DNA from: Staphylococcus agnetis
GTDB lineage: Bacteria; Bacillota; Bacilli; Staphylococcales; Staphylococcaceae
Length of the DNA: 34,041 nt
Assembly: GCF_002901865.1 (NCBI RefSeq)
Contig: NZ_PPQF01000023.1
Coordinates: 1-34,041 of the forward strand
Direction of reading: 5' to 3'
Shown here in pieces: positions 23,305-34,041 of the stretch (the stretch's first letter is position 1; each line of letters opens with the position of its first letter). The notes beneath the pieces were generated by a model that saw nothing but the letters and a program-made list of their open reading frames with translations, had not been told where the DNA came from and searched no databases. The translations under genes were made by a program, and so were the position numbers.

Positions 23305-26150
23305 AGCTCACCCTCCATCCGTGCTTTATCACGGGCAAGAACTTGTTTTAAATATTTGCCCGTGTAGGACGATTTTGTTTCAGCAATTTCTTCAGGTGTC
23401 CCAGTAGCTAAAATGGTGCCACCACCTTCTCCACCTTCAGGTCCTAAATCGATAAGGTGATCTGCTGTTTTAATCACGTCTAAATTATGTTCAATAATAA
23501 CAACCGTATCACCGTTATCGACGATTTTGTTAAGCACTTTAAGCAATCGACTAATATCATCAACGTGTAGTCCTGTTGTAGGTTCATCTAAAATGTATAT
23601 TGAGCGACCGGTCGACCGTTTATGCAATTCAGAGGCTAATTTAACACGTTGCGCTTCTCCACCAGACAATGTAGTAGCAGGCTGTCCAAGTGTAATATAT
23701 CCTAAACCAACATCTACAAGTGTTTGTAATTTACGTTTAATTTTAGGTATATTTTCAAAAAAGCGTGTTGCATCTTCAACAGTCATAGCTAGAACATCAG
23801 CAATGTTTTTGCCCTTATAAGTGACTTCTAATGTTTCACGATTATATCGTTTGCCTTCGCACACTTCACAAGGTACATACACATCAGGTAAGAAATGCAT
23901 TTCAATTTTTATGATACCGTCACCTTTACACGCCTCACAACGGCCACCTTTCACGTTAAAACTGAAACGCCCTTTTTGATACCCTCTTACTTTCGCTTCA
24001 TTTGTAGATGCAAAAACATCACGAATATCATCAAATACGCCGGTATACGTTGCAGGATTTGAGCGTGGTGTACGCCCAATTGGCGATTGATCAATATCAA
24101 TAATTTTATCAATTTCATCTACACCGTGAATCGCATCATGGGCACCTGGACGTACTTTAGATTTGTTTATTTGCTTTGCTAATGCTTTATATAACACTTC
24201 ATTTACAAGAGAACTTTTACCAGAACCCGACACACCTGTCACGACATTCATCACAGAGAGCGGAAAAGCAACATCAACATTTTTCAAATTATTGCTGCGT
24301 GCCCCTTTAATTTCAATTTTACGTTCTGTAATGTCACGTCGTGCTTCTGGAACAGGAATAAATTTTTTGCCACTCAAATATTGACCTGTCAGCGATTTTT
24401 TATTTCGCATCACTTGTTTCGGTGTGCCATTTGCAACCACTTGACCACCATGTTCTCCAGCTCCAGGACCAATATCGACAAGATAATCCGCTTCCATCAT
24501 CGTGTCTTCATCATGTTCAACAACGATAAGGGTATTTCCTAAATCACGCATATCTTTTAATGTTGAAATCAAACGATCGTTATCACGTTGATGTAAACCG
24601 ATTGAAGGTTCATCAAGAACATAGAGCACCCCAGACAAACGTGAACCGATTTGCGTCGCAAGGCGTATACGTTGTGCCTCGCCACCTGACAATGTACCTG
24701 AAGCACGGTTTAACGTTAAATATCCTAATCCAACATTATTTAAAAATTCTAATCGTGCAATGATTTCTTTTAAGATCAGTCGTGCAATCTGCTGATCTTG
24801 GTTAGACAACTGGATATTTTGATAATAATGTAATGCGTCGTGAATAGATTGTGAAACGACTTCTCCAATATTTTTACCTGCAACATAGACAGATAACGCT
24901 TCTTTACTTAAACGCTGACCCTGACACGTTTCACATACTTGCTCTGCCATATATTTTTGCATCATTTCTCGAACATACTCTGACGGTGAATCATGATAGC
25001 GACGTTCAATATTAGGAACGACACCTTCAAAAACCATCGTTCTTTTGCGCGACTGGCCAAATTTGGATTTAAAAGCAAACGTAATTTCCTTGTCTCCAGA
25101 TCCATACAAAATAATATTTTTTTGACGCTCGGTGAGCTTTTTATACGGTTTATCCATATTAATTTTATACACTTCACATACGCGTTTAAGAAGTGTTGGA
25201 TAATAATCAGAACTTGTAGGTTCCCAGGCTAAAATAGCCCCCTCATTGAGGCTCTTTTCTTTATCCGGAACAACCAAGTCTAAATCTACTGTTAACTTTT
25301 GTCCTAAACCATCACACGTTGGACATGCACCGAATGGGCTATTAAAACTAAACATCCGTGGTTCTAATTCACCAATTGAAAACCCACAGATTGGACAGGC
25401 GTGTTTTTCAGAGAACTCCAATTGTTCTCCGTCTATCACATCTACAACGAGTCGACCTTCTGATAATTCTAAAACGGTTTCAATTGAATCTGCGAGACGT
25501 GTTTCGATGCCAGGTTTCACAACTAAACGATCGACTACAATTTCTATCGTATGATTTTTATTCTTATCTAATTCAGGTACTGCCGTTATATCCATGATGT
25601 CCCCATCAACGCGCACCCGTACATATCCTTTTTTGCTAATATCATTGAGTAATTTTTCATGTGTCCCTTTACGATGATTCACGATAGGTGCGAGCAATTG
25701 AATTTTCGTCCGTTCTTCTAATTGAAGTATACGGTCGGCCATTTGTTGAACCGTTTGTGATTCAATTTCAATGCCGTGATTCGGACAAAAAGGTTTGCCG
25801 ATTCTAGCATATAATAGTCGAATATAATCATAAATTTCCGTGACTGTCGCCACTGTTGAGCGAGGGTTCTTACTTGTAGTCTTCTGATCAATAGAAATTG
25901 CCGGAGAAAGTCCTTCAATCGTGTCTACATCAGGTTTATCCATCTGACCCAAAAACTGTCTGGCATAAGCACTTAACGACTCCACATACCGGCGTTGTCC
26001 TTCTGCATAAATCGTATCAAAAGCAAGAGAAGACTTACCAGAACCTGACAATCCTGTCATGACAATAAGTTTATGTTTCGGCAATTCAATATCTACATTT
26101 TTTAAATTATGTGCACGAGCACCTTTCACAACGATTGACGGTTCTTTCAT
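23301..26150 (-). CDS. uvrA: Excinuclease ABC subunit A
   Basis: 949 residues from ATG 26150 ([20 protein letters not shown]), chosen for AAGGGTGA just upstream and normal family length. Two ABC ATPase modules are present: Walker [11 protein letters not shown] (from residue 33) and [10 protein letters not shown] in the second half, with paired signature motifs LSGGEAQR. Zinc sites CPICGFSIG and CEACKGDG...CEVCEGKR are intact. UvrA finds bulky DNA lesions and loads UvrB, encoded five bases upstream. uvrB-uvrA is the standard order. It ends overlapping the SHOCT-like gene. Confidence 0.98.
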   Translation of the reverse strand: MKEPSIVVKGARAHNLKNVDIELPKHKLIVMTGLSGSGKSSLAFDTIYAEGQRRYVESLSAYARQFLGQMDKPDVDTIEGLSPAISIDQKTTSKNPRSTVATVTEIYDYIRLLYARIGKPFCPNHGIEIESQTVQQMADRILQLEERTKIQLLAPIVNHRKGTHEKLLNDISKKGYVRVRVDGDIMDITAVPELDKNKNHTIEIVVDRLVVKPGIETRLADSIETVLELSEGRLVVDVIDGEQLEFSEKHACPICGFSIGELEPRMFSFNSPFGACPTCDGLGQKLTVDLDLVVPDKEKSLNEGAILAWEPTSSDYYPTLLKRVCEVYKINMDKPYKKLTERQKNIILYGSGDKEITFAFKSKFGQSRKRTMVFEGVVPNIERRYHDSPSEYVREMMQKYMAEQVCETCQGQRLSKEALSVYVAGKNIGEVVSQSIHDALHYYQNIQLSNQDQQIARLILKEIIARLEFLNNVGLGYLTLNRASGTLSGGEAQRIRLATQIGSRLSGVLYVLDEPSIGLHQRDNDRLISTLKDMRDLGNTLIVVEHDEDTMMEADYLVDIGPGAGEHGGQVVANGTPKQVMRNKKSLTGQYLSGKKFIPVPEARRDITERKIEIKGARSNNLKNVDVAFPLSVMNVVTGVSGSGKSSLVNEVLYKALAKQINKSKVRPGAHDAIHGVDEIDKIIDIDQSPIGRTPRSNPATYTGVFDDIRDVFASTNEAKVRGYQKGRFSFNVKGGRCEACKGDGIIKIEMHFLPDVYVPCEVCEGKRYNRETLEVTYKGKNIADVLAMTVEDATRFFENIPKIKRKLQTLVDVGLGYITLGQPATTLSGGEAQRVKLASELHKRSTGRSIYILDEPTTGLHVDDISRLLKVLNKIVDNGDTVVIIEHNLDVIKTADHLIDLGPEGGEGGGTILATGTPEEIAETKSSYTGKYLKQVLARDKARMEGEL

Positions 26151-26155
26151 TTTAT

Positions 26156-28138
26156 TCACCCTTCTGCTTTTAATTCAAATAACATATCTCTGAGTTCCGT
26201 AGCTCTTTCAAAGTCTAACGCTTTTGCAGCTTCTTTCATTTCTTTTTCTATATTTTTAATCGTTTTTTCTCGTTCTTTTTTCGTCAGTTTTTTAGGGACT
26301 TCTTTACGGTGGTCATCATTGATTTCATCTGTTTCAACCGTAGCACTAATGACATCATGTATTTTTTTATTAATAGTAGTTGGTGTGATGCCATGTTTTT
26401 CGTTATAGGCCATTTGTATACTACGACGTCGTTCTGTCTCATCAATCGCATATTGCATAGAATCAGTGATTTTGTCAGCATACATAATCACTTCACCTTT
26501 ATCATTACGTGCAGCGCGTCCAATGGTTTGAATGAGCGATCTCTCCGAACGTAAAAATCCTTCTTTATCTGCATCTAATATAACAACTAATGACACTTCT
26601 GGAATATCGATACCCTCTCTTAATAAATTAATGCCTATTAAAACATCAAACGTCCCCATACGTAAATCACGAATGATTTCGATACGTTCTAGCGTTTTAA
26701 TTTCTGAATGGAGATAGTTTACCTTTACCCCAGCTTCTTTAAGATATGTTGTTAAATCTTCACTCATTTTTTTCGTTAATGTCGTAATGAGCACACGTTC
26801 ATTACGGTCTACACGCTCTTGTATTTCAGATAATAAATCATCAATCTGATTTTTTGTCGGTCGCACTTCAATTTTAGGATCTAATAATCCAGTTGGTCTT
26901 ATAATTTGTTCAACCATTTCATCCGTATGCTCTAGTTCATAAGGACCAGGTGTAGCGGATACATAGACCAGTTGTCGTGCTTTCGATTCAAATTCTTCAA
27001 ATTTTAAAGGACGGTTATCCAATGCGCTAGGCAAACGGAAACCATGTTCAACTAACACATTTTTTCGTGCTTGGTCACCATTGTACATCCCTCTAATTTG
27101 AGGTAAAGTCACATGTGACTCATCTATCATAATTAGCCAATCGTCTCCAAAATAATCGAGTAACGTATACGGCGTTGAACCTAACGGACGTAACGTTAAG
27201 TGCACAGAATAATTTTCAATACCTGAACAAAATCCCATCTCACGCATCATTTCTAAATCGTAGTTCGTGCGTTGCTCTAATCTTTGGGCTTCAAGTAGTT
27301 TGTTTTCATTACGCAATTTTTCAAGTTGCGTGGCTAATTCTTTTTCAATACGGTCAATAGCAATCTTCATTTTTTCCTCGCGGGTAACGAAGTGAGATGC
27401 TGGAAATAGTGCAAAATGTTCACGTTCACGTAGCACTTCTCCTGTTAAATAATTAATTTCACTGACTCGGTCAATTTCGTCGCCAAAAAATTCCACACGG
27501 ATACATAACTCATCTCTAGAGGCTGGGAAGATTTCTACGACATCGCCTCTAACTCGAAATGTTCCCCGTTTAAAATCAATGTCATTCCGTATATATTGTA
27601 CATCAACAAGTTTTCTTAATAGTTCACTACGATCCATTTCCATGCCCACACGAATACTTACCACTAAATCTTTATATTCTTCTGGGTTACCTAAACCATA
27701 AATACAACTCACACTTGCGATAATAATGACATCATCACGCTCAAATAATGCACTTGTTGCAGAGTGACGCAACTGATCAATTTCATCATTGATAGAAGCA
27801 TCTTTTTCAATAAATGTATCTGTTGACGGGACGTACGCTTCTGGTTGGTAATAGTCATAATAACTTACAAAATATTCCACTCTATTGTCAGGGAAAAACT
27901 CTTTAAATTCACTATACAATTGACCCGCTAATGTTTTATTATGTGCAATGATTAATGTCGGCTTACCGACTTCTTTAATCACATTACTCATTGTAAACGT
28001 TTTGCCGGTACCTGTAGCCCCTAAAAGGGTTTGATGACGCTTACCTTCTTTAATACCTTTAGCAAGTTCAGCAATCGCTTTAGGTTGATCACCTTGAGGG
28101 TCAAATGTGGATGCAATTTTAAAAGCATGATGCTCCAT
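26156..28138 (-). CDS. uvrB: Excinuclease ABC subunit B
   Basis: 660 residues. Walker A GATGTGKT (40-47), the damage-probing beta-hairpin [20 protein letters not shown], the DEAD-type helicase motifs ([21 protein letters not shown]) and the C-terminal UVR domain (about 625-660) are complete. UvrB verifies damage and recruits UvrC. GAAAGGAG precedes ATG 28138. Upstream, 28139-28257 shows no gene and should contain the promoter; I do not see a clear LexA box there. Confidence 0.98.
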   Translation of the reverse strand: MEHHAFKIASTFDPQGDQPKAIAELAKGIKEGKRHQTLLGATGTGKTFTMSNVIKEVGKPTLIIAHNKTLAGQLYSEFKEFFPDNRVEYFVSYYDYYQPEAYVPSTDTFIEKDASINDEIDQLRHSATSALFERDDVIIIASVSCIYGLGNPEEYKDLVVSIRVGMEMDRSELLRKLVDVQYIRNDIDFKRGTFRVRGDVVEIFPASRDELCIRVEFFGDEIDRVSEINYLTGEVLREREHFALFPASHFVTREEKMKIAIDRIEKELATQLEKLRNENKLLEAQRLEQRTNYDLEMMREMGFCSGIENYSVHLTLRPLGSTPYTLLDYFGDDWLIMIDESHVTLPQIRGMYNGDQARKNVLVEHGFRLPSALDNRPLKFEEFESKARQLVYVSATPGPYELEHTDEMVEQIIRPTGLLDPKIEVRPTKNQIDDLLSEIQERVDRNERVLITTLTKKMSEDLTTYLKEAGVKVNYLHSEIKTLERIEIIRDLRMGTFDVLIGINLLREGIDIPEVSLVVILDADKEGFLRSERSLIQTIGRAARNDKGEVIMYADKITDSMQYAIDETERRRSIQMAYNEKHGITPTTINKKIHDVISATVETDEINDDHRKEVPKKLTKKEREKTIKNIEKEMKEAAKALDFERATELRDMLFELKAEG

Positions 28139-28257
28139 TCGTGTACGCTCCTTTCAACGCAATAGTAAGTTTATTTTAGCAAAAATTTCACAGCAAGTAC
28201 AAACATCTGTTCGGGATTTTAGTAATTAACTTTTCTTATCTTAAACACAAATAAGGA

Positions 28258-28284
28258 TAAGATTCCTTTCTTAAGGAAATCTTA
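28258..28284 (-). terminator. Intrinsic terminator after csbA
   Basis: TAAGATTTCCTT pairs with AAAGGAATCTTA (one mismatch, one G-T) around AAG on the minus strand, followed by TCCTTATTTGTGTTT. The csbA stop codon is part of the left arm. Confidence 0.65.
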
Positions 28285-28518
28285 CCCTTCATTATCCTGT
28301 TGTTTATGAATTTGCAACTGGTCAACAATAATATAGCCAGCTAATAACGATACAACATCTAAAAAGATAATCCATTCATTGTGAAAGAATTCTTTATATA
28401 CTGATGCACCTATTAAAATAAGTGTAATGAGTGTGCCCACCCACTTGCTTCTCGTGATTGCACTAAATATAACTACGAGAACACATGGAAAGAATGCGGC
28501 TAACATATACCATATCAT
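28282..28518 (-). CDS. csbA: CsbA-family small membrane protein
   Basis: 78 residues from ATG 28518 (MIWYMLAAFFPCVLVVIFSA), chosen to match the usual family start; a GTG at 28527 would add three residues. Three membrane spans are predicted, around RSKWVGTLITLILIGASVYK and WIIFLDVVSLLAGYIIVDQL. CsbA is a small sigma-B-associated membrane protein of unknown function in Bacillus and Staphylococcus. It follows the HD gene closely and lies upstream of uvrB, as in S. aureus. Confidence 0.9.
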   Translation of the reverse strand: MIWYMLAAFFPCVLVVIFSAITRSKWVGTLITLILIGASVYKEFFHNEWIIFLDVVSLLAGYIIVDQLQIHKQQDNEG

Positions 28519-28523
28519 GATTA

Positions 28524-29165
28524 TCACACTTTCCTATTTTTAAGAATTTGCATCGTCATTTCTCGTAATTCTGTACGAGGTATGAATTTTTCTGTTAACA
28601 TCTCAGGAATGATGTTTTCAATAAAATCTTGAACCGCATGCAAATGATCAAATTGCATAATTGTTTCTAAACTCATTTCATAAATTTCAAAGAATAGAGG
28701 TTCTGGATTACGTTTTTGAATTTCCCCAAAAGTTTCATACAAAAGATCAATTTTGTCTGCGACTGCTAATATTTGCCCTTCTAAAGAATCGTCTTTCCCC
28801 TCTTGAAGACGTTGTCGATATATTGCTCTATATCGTTCTGGTATTTCCTCGGTAATAAAGGTATCCACCATTTCTTCTTCAACTTGTGAAAATAATTTTT
28901 TTAATTCTCCACTCGCATATTTTACAGGTGTTTTGATATCTCCGGTAAACACTTCTGCAAAATCATGATTTAACGCTTTTTCATACAAACTTTTCCAATC
29001 AACATCTTTGCCATGATATTCTTCAACCGTTCCTAAATATTGCGCAATCTTAGTCACTTTGAAAGAGTGGGCAGCGACATTATGTTCAAAATATTTAAAT
29101 TTACCTGGCAAACGAATTAGTTTTTCTAAATCTGATAGTCTTTTAAAATATTGATGTACACCCAT
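28524..29165 (-). CDS. HD-domain phosphohydrolase, YfbR-like
   Basis: 213 residues from ATG 29165 (MGVHQYFKRLSDLEKLIRLP), chosen for the strong AAAGGAGGTC five bases upstream. His33 (AAHSF), His67-Asp68 (ALNHDFAE) and Asp137-type positions (AVADKIDLLYE) form an HD metal site. The sequence resembles YfbR-type 5'-deoxynucleotidases, so removal of phosphate from deoxynucleoside monophosphates is likely. The upstream interval 29166-29298 is AT-rich with no gene and should hold the promoter. Confidence 0.88.
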   Translation of the reverse strand: MGVHQYFKRLSDLEKLIRLPGKFKYFEHNVAAHSFKVTKIAQYLGTVEEYHGKDVDWKSLYEKALNHDFAEVFTGDIKTPVKYASGELKKLFSQVEEEMVDTFITEEIPERYRAIYRQRLQEGKDDSLEGQILAVADKIDLLYETFGEIQKRNPEPLFFEIYEMSLETIMQFDHLHAVQDFIENIIPEMLTEKFIPRTELREMTMQILKNRKV

Positions 29166-29298
29166 TACCAGACCTCCTTTAATGTTTTGAAACCGTTCTA
29201 TTACCGTAAGCGAAAGTATTTTTCTAGTTTGATGATAATATAACACAAAATGAAGGATTCTATCACTATATAAATTAATGTACGATAAATATTCAAAT

Positions 29299-30177
29299 TT
29301 AATGAATAAAATAAAATTGTTCATATGATTCAATCACGCGATGATTGACGACAAAAGGTGCCACCCAATTCATTTCTGATACGACGATTGCATTGCTTTT
29401 TATCGTTTCGACAATGGCCACATGCCCAAAAGGGCCTTCCTGCGAAACCATGATTGCACCTATTTGAGGTGACGTTGAAACATGAAATCCTTGGGCTCGC
29501 GCATGTGCATACCAATGTTTGGCATCACCCCAATGATTGTGAATCGGACGTCCTAGTGCCATTCGTCTTTGAAAAGCATAATACGTGCATTGACCTTGTA
29601 AATATAAATTTTGCGAGGAATCTGATTTATGATTTAAAAAGTTTAATGTTGATTTATCTTTAATAGGTGGCTGTGTTTTTGAGGAGGTTTTGTTCCCTTG
29701 GAAATAGGCTGTTGTTTTATGAAGAATATTTAAAGTGGAAAGTGACCTATCTTGATACGATGTGTGATGTTTTGGTTGGGAAGTACGCGAGGGAGATGCT
29801 ATCGTAGGCGTTGGTATCTGTCGTGGTTGAAATAACAACGCGGCTCCTTTAGGAGATATCGCTAACCGTTGTTTGGGTACTAATGTTTTAAAGGTCGGAT
29901 TATATTGATAAAATGTGTGCGTTGTTAAATGATAACGTGCCAAAATACGATTTAAGGTATCACCTTCTTCTACAATATGAACATGTTTATTAGGGATACG
30001 AATTTTTTTAATCGTTTGCGATGGTTGCCCATATGAGGGATTTAAACTTTTTAATTCTTGAACAGATATACCTGTTTTTTGTGACAAATCGTTCAGTGAT
30101 GCACGATTATGGACATCAATACTTTGTGTGAGTGATGTGTTCGCAACGATCAACGCAATGACATAAGTTCGTAACAT
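29299..30177 (-). CDS. Secreted LysM-CHAP cell wall hydrolase
   Basis: 292 residues. A hydrophobic N-terminus (about 1-19) is probably a signal peptide, although it has only Arg3 as a positive charge. Two LysM-like segments follow (about 21-62 and 66-107; HIVEEGDTLNRILARYHLTT is clearest), then a Ser/Thr/Gln/Lys-rich linker (110-190) and a C-terminal CHAP domain (195-290) with Cys197, His252 and Asn270 placed for catalysis (GQCTYYAF, PFGHVAIVE, VSEMNW). It should cleave peptidoglycan as an amidase or endopeptidase, like Sle1/SsaA proteins. GGAG lies about 14 bases before ATG 30177, unusually far. Confidence 0.88.
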   Translation of the reverse strand: MLRTYVIALIVANTSLTQSIDVHNRASLNDLSQKTGISVQELKSLNPSYGQPSQTIKKIRIPNKHVHIVEEGDTLNRILARYHLTTHTFYQYNPTFKTLVPKQRLAISPKGAALLFQPRQIPTPTIASPSRTSQPKHHTSYQDRSLSTLNILHKTTAYFQGNKTSSKTQPPIKDKSTLNFLNHKSDSSQNLYLQGQCTYYAFQRRMALGRPIHNHWGDAKHWYAHARAQGFHVSTSPQIGAIMVSQEGPFGHVAIVETIKSNAIVVSEMNWVAPFVVNHRVIESYEQFYFIH

Positions 30178-30208
30178 AGATTCTTTCTGTACTCCTTTCT
30201 AAATAGAA

Positions 30209-30247
30209 AAACTTGGAGTATTACGTTCAAGTCCACACTCCAAGTTT
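30209..30247 (-). terminator. Intrinsic terminator after prfB
   Basis: AAACTTGGAGT (30209-30219) pairs perfectly over 11 bp with ACTCCAAGTTT (30237-30247) around a 17-base loop. On the minus strand TTCTATTTAG follows. It separates prfB from the LysM-CHAP gene. Confidence 0.8.
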
Positions 30248-30256
30248 CTATACATT

Positions 30257-31361
30257 TTAATTCAATTGGCTTCTAAGGTAAGCATCTATAAACGGCCCAA
30301 TTTCTCCGTCCATAACCGCGTTTACATTTCCCGTTTCCGCATTGGTACGATGGTCTTTCACCATAGAATACGGGTGAAAAACATACGATCTAATTTGACT
30401 GCCCCAACCAATTTCTTTTTGTTCTCCCCGAATTTCAGCAAGTTCACGCTCTTTTTGCTCAATTTCAAGTTGATACAATTTCGCTTTTAGCATTTTCATT
30501 GCAGCTTCACGGTTTTTAATTTGTGAACGCTCATTTTGGTTGTTTACGACAATACCAGTCGGATGATGCGTAATTCGGATTGCTGATTCTGTTTTATTAA
30601 TATGCTGACCACCAGCACCCGAAGCACGGAACGTGTCGACAGTTATGTCATCAGGATTAATCTCAATTTCGATTTTTTCATTATTGAATTCAGGTATGAC
30701 ATCACATGAAGCAAATGATGTATGACGACGTCCTGAAGAATCAAATGGTGAAATGCGTACTAAGCGATGCACACCTTTCTCAGCTTTTAAATAACCATAA
30801 GCATTATGACCTTTAACAATCATCGTCACACTCTTAACTCCTGCTTCATCACCAGCTTGATAGTCAACGATTTCTACTTTAAACCCTTGTTGTTCACAAA
30901 AGCGCTGGTACATTCTGAGCAACATATTTGTCCAGTCCTGCGATTCTGTACCACCAGCACCTGGATGCAACTCCAAAATCGCATTATTTGCATCATGTTC
31001 ACCATCAAGTAAAAGTTGAAGCTCAAAGCGGTCAATTGTTGTACCATAGCTTTCAACGAGTGATTCCAGTTCATTTTTGAGTTCTTCATCATCATCTTCT
31101 TGCAAAAGTTCAAACGTTGCTTTCATGTCTTCGATTTCATTATTAATGTCATGATACGTAGTCACGATTGCCTTTAAAGCATTATTTTGGTCAATGATTT
31201 CTTGCGCTTTCGCTTGATCATCCCAAAAGTTGGGTTGCGCCATCATTTCTTCATATTCTTGTATATCTGTCTCTTTTTTTTCTAAGTCAAAGAGACCCCC
31301 TGAGTTGATCGAGTTTTGACTCGAAATTTTCAATTACACGTTTAATTTCAGATCGTTCCAT
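30257..31361 (-). CDS. prfB: Peptide chain release factor 2 (programmed +1 frameshift)
   Basis: Synthesis starts at ATG 31361 (AGGAGT six bases upstream) and reads 24 codons ([24 protein letters not shown]) to an in-frame TGA at 31289-31287. A +1 shift there joins the main frame at GAC 31288, giving a 367-residue protein. SPF (ISPFDSSG) for UGA/UAA recognition and GGQ ([13 protein letters not shown]) for peptide release are intact. RF2 terminates at UGA and UAA; low RF2 slows reading of the TGA and raises frameshifting, a feedback loop. Not a pseudogene. Confidence 0.97.
31286..31301 (-). promoter_or_regulatory. prfB recoding site
   Basis: AGGGGGTCTCTTTGAC contains the three conserved parts of the RF2 frameshift site: a Shine-Dalgarno-like AGGGGG, the slippery CTT codon and TGA followed by C, a weak stop context. 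Confidence 0.97.
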
Positions 31362-31385
31362 GTCTGTACTCCTAATCATCAAAGT

Positions 31386-33914
31386 TTAATTGCCACAGCA
31401 ATTTTTATACTTTTTACCACTACCACATGGGCATGGTTCATTACGTCCTATTTCTTGATCTTTAACAATTGGTTTTGGTTTTACTTTTTCTTTGCCATCA
31501 TTAGCTGAAACGTGTTGACCTTCAAACTCTTTTGTTTTTTCACGTTGTACATCATCTTCAACAGAGACTACAGATTTTAAGATATATTTACTTACATCTT
31601 CCTCAATGCCTTGCATCATAATGTCGAACAGTTCATGACCTTCATTTTGATAATCACGTAACGGATTTTGTTGACCATAAGAACGTAAATGAATCCCTTG
31701 TCTTAATTGGTCCATAGTATCAATGTGAGATGTCCATCTTTCATCAATAGAACGTAGTAAAATCATACGTTCAAATTCAGGCATACGGTCACCCAATGCA
31801 TCTTTTTGACGTTGATATGCTTGTTCAATTTTAGCCCAAATGATATCAAAAATATCTTCACGATCTTTACCATTGATTTCAGATTCTTTTAATTCTCCTT
31901 CATGGAGGAATACATCCTCTACGTAATGAATTAACGGTTCATAATCTGGATTTTCTGCATCTTCATTGACATGATATTGAATCGTACGTTGTAACGTCGA
32001 TTTCAACATTTCGATTACAAGTTCTGAACTGCTTTCATCATCAATAATACGATTACGTTCTTCATACATAATTTCACGTTGTTTTCGCAATACTTCATCG
32101 TATTCAAGAATACGTTTACGTGCATCAAAGTTGTTACCTTCAACACGTTTTTGGGCTGATTCTACAGCGCGCGAAACCATTTTAGATTCAATTGGCGTAG
32201 AGTCATCCATGCCTAAACGATTCATCATTGCTTGCATACGTTCTGAACCAAAACGCACCATCAAATCATCTTGTAATGATAAATAGAAACGACTATCTCC
32301 TCGGTCGCCTTGACGTCCTGAACGTCCACGTAACTGATCATCAATACGACGTGACTCATGTCTTTCAGTCCCGATAACGGCAAGTCCACCAAGCTCTTCT
32401 ACACCTTCACCTAATTTAATATCTGTACCACGACCAGCCATGTTTGTTGCAATCGTAACTGCACCACGTTGACCCGCATCAGCGACGATTTCAGCTTCAC
32501 GTTCATGGTTTTTAGCATTTAAGACACTATGACGAATACCGCGTTTTTTAAGTAAATTAGAAATGTATTCACTTGTTTCCACTGCTACAGTACCTAATAA
32601 GACTGGTTGACCTTTACGGTGTTTTTCAATTACTTCTTCAACAACTGCGTCAAATTTCCCTTTTTGACTTACGTAGATTAGGTCAGAATGGTCCACACGT
32701 TGTACAGGGCGATTCGTTGGAATTTGAGTTACCGTCATATTATAAATATTTCTGAACTCTTCTTCTTCTGTTTTCGCTGTACCTGTCATTCCTGCTAATT
32801 TGTTATACATTCTGAAATAGTTTTGGAATGTAATTGAGGCCATAGTTTTAGATTCATTTTGAATTTTAACTGATTCTTTAGCCTCAATCGCTTGATGAAG
32901 CCCTTCAGAAAAACGGCGCCCTGGCATTGTACGTCCAGTAAATTGATCGACGATTAAGATTTCACCATTAGTAACCATGTAGTCGATATCTCTAGCCATT
33001 GTATAATGCGCTCTTAACGCAAGGTTGATATGATGAATGATATCCACATGTCTAACATCATATAAGTTGTCTAATTTAAACATGCGTTCTGCTTTATCGA
33101 TGCCTTGTTCTGTAAGTTGAATGGCTTTCGTTTGAACATCATAGTTGTAATCATCTTCAGCTTTAAGCATTTTGGCAAAAACATTCGCTTGTGTATATAA
33201 TGATGTTGATTTTTCCGCTTCTCCCGAAATAATTAAAGGGGTACGTGCTTCATCAATTAAAATAGAGTCAACCTCATCAATAATCGCAAAATTCAGCTTA
33301 CGCATGACACGGTCTTCTTTGTAATTCACCATGTTATCTCTTAAATAGTCAAAACCAAGTTCATTGTTAGTACTATAAGTGATATCTTGCGCATATGCTT
33401 CACGTTTTTCATCTGTTTGTAAATTGTTTGTATTCAAACCAACTGTTAGGCCTAAAAATTCATATAAGTGCGCCATTTCTTCACTTTGTGATGATGCAAG
33501 ATATTCATTGACTGTGATAACGTGTACACCGCGACCTGTGAGTGCATTTAAATACGTTGGCATCGTTGCTGTTAAGGTCTTACCTTCACCTGTTCTCATT
33601 TCCGCAATATCACCTTTATGAATGGCAATACCACCCATAATTTGAACTCTATAAGGAATCATACCGAAGACACGTTTTGATGCTTCTCTAACTAATGCAA
33701 ATGCCTCTGGTAATATCTCATCTAACATATTATCTTGTTTTCTTTTATCTTCAATACTTTGTAATTGTTCTTGAAACGCACGTGTTTTTGCTTTGATCTC
33801 ATCATCAGTTAAAATTGCCATATCTTCTTCTAATGCAATGACTTTATCAGCAATTTTTCCAAGACGTTTCACTTCTCGGTTATTACCTTCAACCAGTTTT
33901 GTTATAAAACCCAT
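31386..33914 (-). CDS. secA: Protein translocase ATPase SecA
   Basis: 842 residues, full length. Walker A GEGKT (109-113) in [51 protein letters not shown] and [10 protein letters not shown] represent the NBD1/NBD2 motor motifs. The C-terminal zinc tail [13 protein letters not shown] binds SecB-like partners or lipids. SecA drives preproteins through SecYEG. AAAGGAG lies eight bases before ATG 33914. It lies directly upstream of prfB, the conserved order. The leader 33915-34041 has a 14-bp palindrome and a weak -10 (TATGAT) but no gene. Confidence 0.98.
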   Translation of the reverse strand: MGFITKLVEGNNREVKRLGKIADKVIALEEDMAILTDDEIKAKTRAFQEQLQSIEDKRKQDNMLDEILPEAFALVREASKRVFGMIPYRVQIMGGIAIHKGDIAEMRTGEGKTLTATMPTYLNALTGRGVHVITVNEYLASSQSEEMAHLYEFLGLTVGLNTNNLQTDEKREAYAQDITYSTNNELGFDYLRDNMVNYKEDRVMRKLNFAIIDEVDSILIDEARTPLIISGEAEKSTSLYTQANVFAKMLKAEDDYNYDVQTKAIQLTEQGIDKAERMFKLDNLYDVRHVDIIHHINLALRAHYTMARDIDYMVTNGEILIVDQFTGRTMPGRRFSEGLHQAIEAKESVKIQNESKTMASITFQNYFRMYNKLAGMTGTAKTEEEEFRNIYNMTVTQIPTNRPVQRVDHSDLIYVSQKGKFDAVVEEVIEKHRKGQPVLLGTVAVETSEYISNLLKKRGIRHSVLNAKNHEREAEIVADAGQRGAVTIATNMAGRGTDIKLGEGVEELGGLAVIGTERHESRRIDDQLRGRSGRQGDRGDSRFYLSLQDDLMVRFGSERMQAMMNRLGMDDSTPIESKMVSRAVESAQKRVEGNNFDARKRILEYDEVLRKQREIMYEERNRIIDDESSSELVIEMLKSTLQRTIQYHVNEDAENPDYEPLIHYVEDVFLHEGELKESEINGKDREDIFDIIWAKIEQAYQRQKDALGDRMPEFERMILLRSIDERWTSHIDTMDQLRQGIHLRSYGQQNPLRDYQNEGHELFDIMMQGIEEDVSKYILKSVVSVEDDVQREKTKEFEGQHVSANDGKEKVKPKPIVKDQEIGRNEPCPCGSGKKYKNCCGN

Positions 33915-33975
33915 TTATTTCGCTCCTTTAGCAATAAACTCTATCGCTTACAACAACACATCATATCATTTTTAG

Positions 33976-33989
33976 GTATAAATTTATAC
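33976..33989. repeat. Palindrome upstream of secA
   Basis: GTATAAATTTATAC is a perfect 14-bp palindrome about 60 bases before the secA start. It may be a protein-binding site or simply AT-rich promoter DNA. Confidence 0.4.
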
Positions 33990-34041
33990 TCATATACTTA
34001 TGTCTTAAGAAAATACTAATATTAATAGCCCTATTCAAAAC

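Noticed and set aside
23527..25597. Several plus-strand frames inside uvrA
   Set aside because: All lie opposite a well-conserved gene, lack ribosome sites and match no family.
31287..31289. In-frame TGA in prfB, as if the gene were broken
   Set aside because: The TGA lies in a complete RF2 recoding site and both frames are otherwise intact.

Overview
The window is a stretch of Staphylococcus chromosome with part of an integrated siphovirus-type prophage. Gene order and protein sequence on the right side (clpP, whiA, yvcK, rapZ, trxB, TPR gene, acyltransferase, lgt, hprK, uvrA, uvrB, csbA, HD gene, LysM-CHAP gene, prfB, secA) follow the S. aureus order as I remember it. Many substitutions in well-known proteins (for example Ala35, Tyr113 and the His-Pro-Glu end of ClpP) point to a non-aureus species. 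A hyicus/intermedius-type species is only a guess.

Region 1 (1 to about 14,024) is the integration, lysogeny-control and early-lytic end of a temperate phage. The other prophage end lies outside the window. The integrase (12849-13883, +) abuts the 3' end of a tRNA-Arg(CCG) gene (14025-14096, -), so the phage entered the tRNA 3' end, about 130 bp from clpP. Reading leftward, the lysogeny module (S24-type repressor, a membrane DUF4041/GIY-YIG protein, integrase) is on the plus strand. The lytic early operon is on the minus strand: Cro-like protein, antirepressor, tiny membrane proteins, DUF771, DUF1270, DUF1108, Gp157, ERF annealing protein, SSB, HNH nuclease, HTH protein, replication initiator with an iteron origin inside it, DnaC-like loader, RusA resolvase, small unknowns and a thermonuclease-type nuclease. 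The genes are tightly packed with ATGA, TAATG and TTGA overlaps.

Three plus-strand elements run against the early operon or sit in the lysogeny module and are the best candidates for something new. (a) A 221-aa protein at 8910-9575 of no family I recognise has its own promoter, a hairpin covering its ribosome binding site, and a terminator. (b) A compact transcription unit of about 70 nt at 8216-8297 has an extended -10 promoter, a small hairpin and a strong intrinsic terminator, and looks like a phage antisense RNA resembling lambda OOP. (c) The DUF4041/GIY-YIG membrane protein lies directly behind the repressor. Control of the lysis-lysogeny switch can be read from repeated GTTGC-n-GCAAC operators overlapping both divergent promoters, with a further copy inside the end of the cro-like gene.

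Region 2 (14,025-34,041) is conserved core genome. clpP is on the plus strand with a consensus CtsR operator over its promoter and converges on whiA at a bidirectional terminator. All remaining genes are on the minus strand and form short operons: yvcK overlapping rapZ; the TPR/acyltransferase/lgt/hprK group; uvrB-uvrA plus a small SHOCT-like gene; csbA with an HD phosphohydrolase; a secreted LysM-CHAP wall hydrolase; prfB, which carries the classic RF2 programmed +1 frameshift; and secA.
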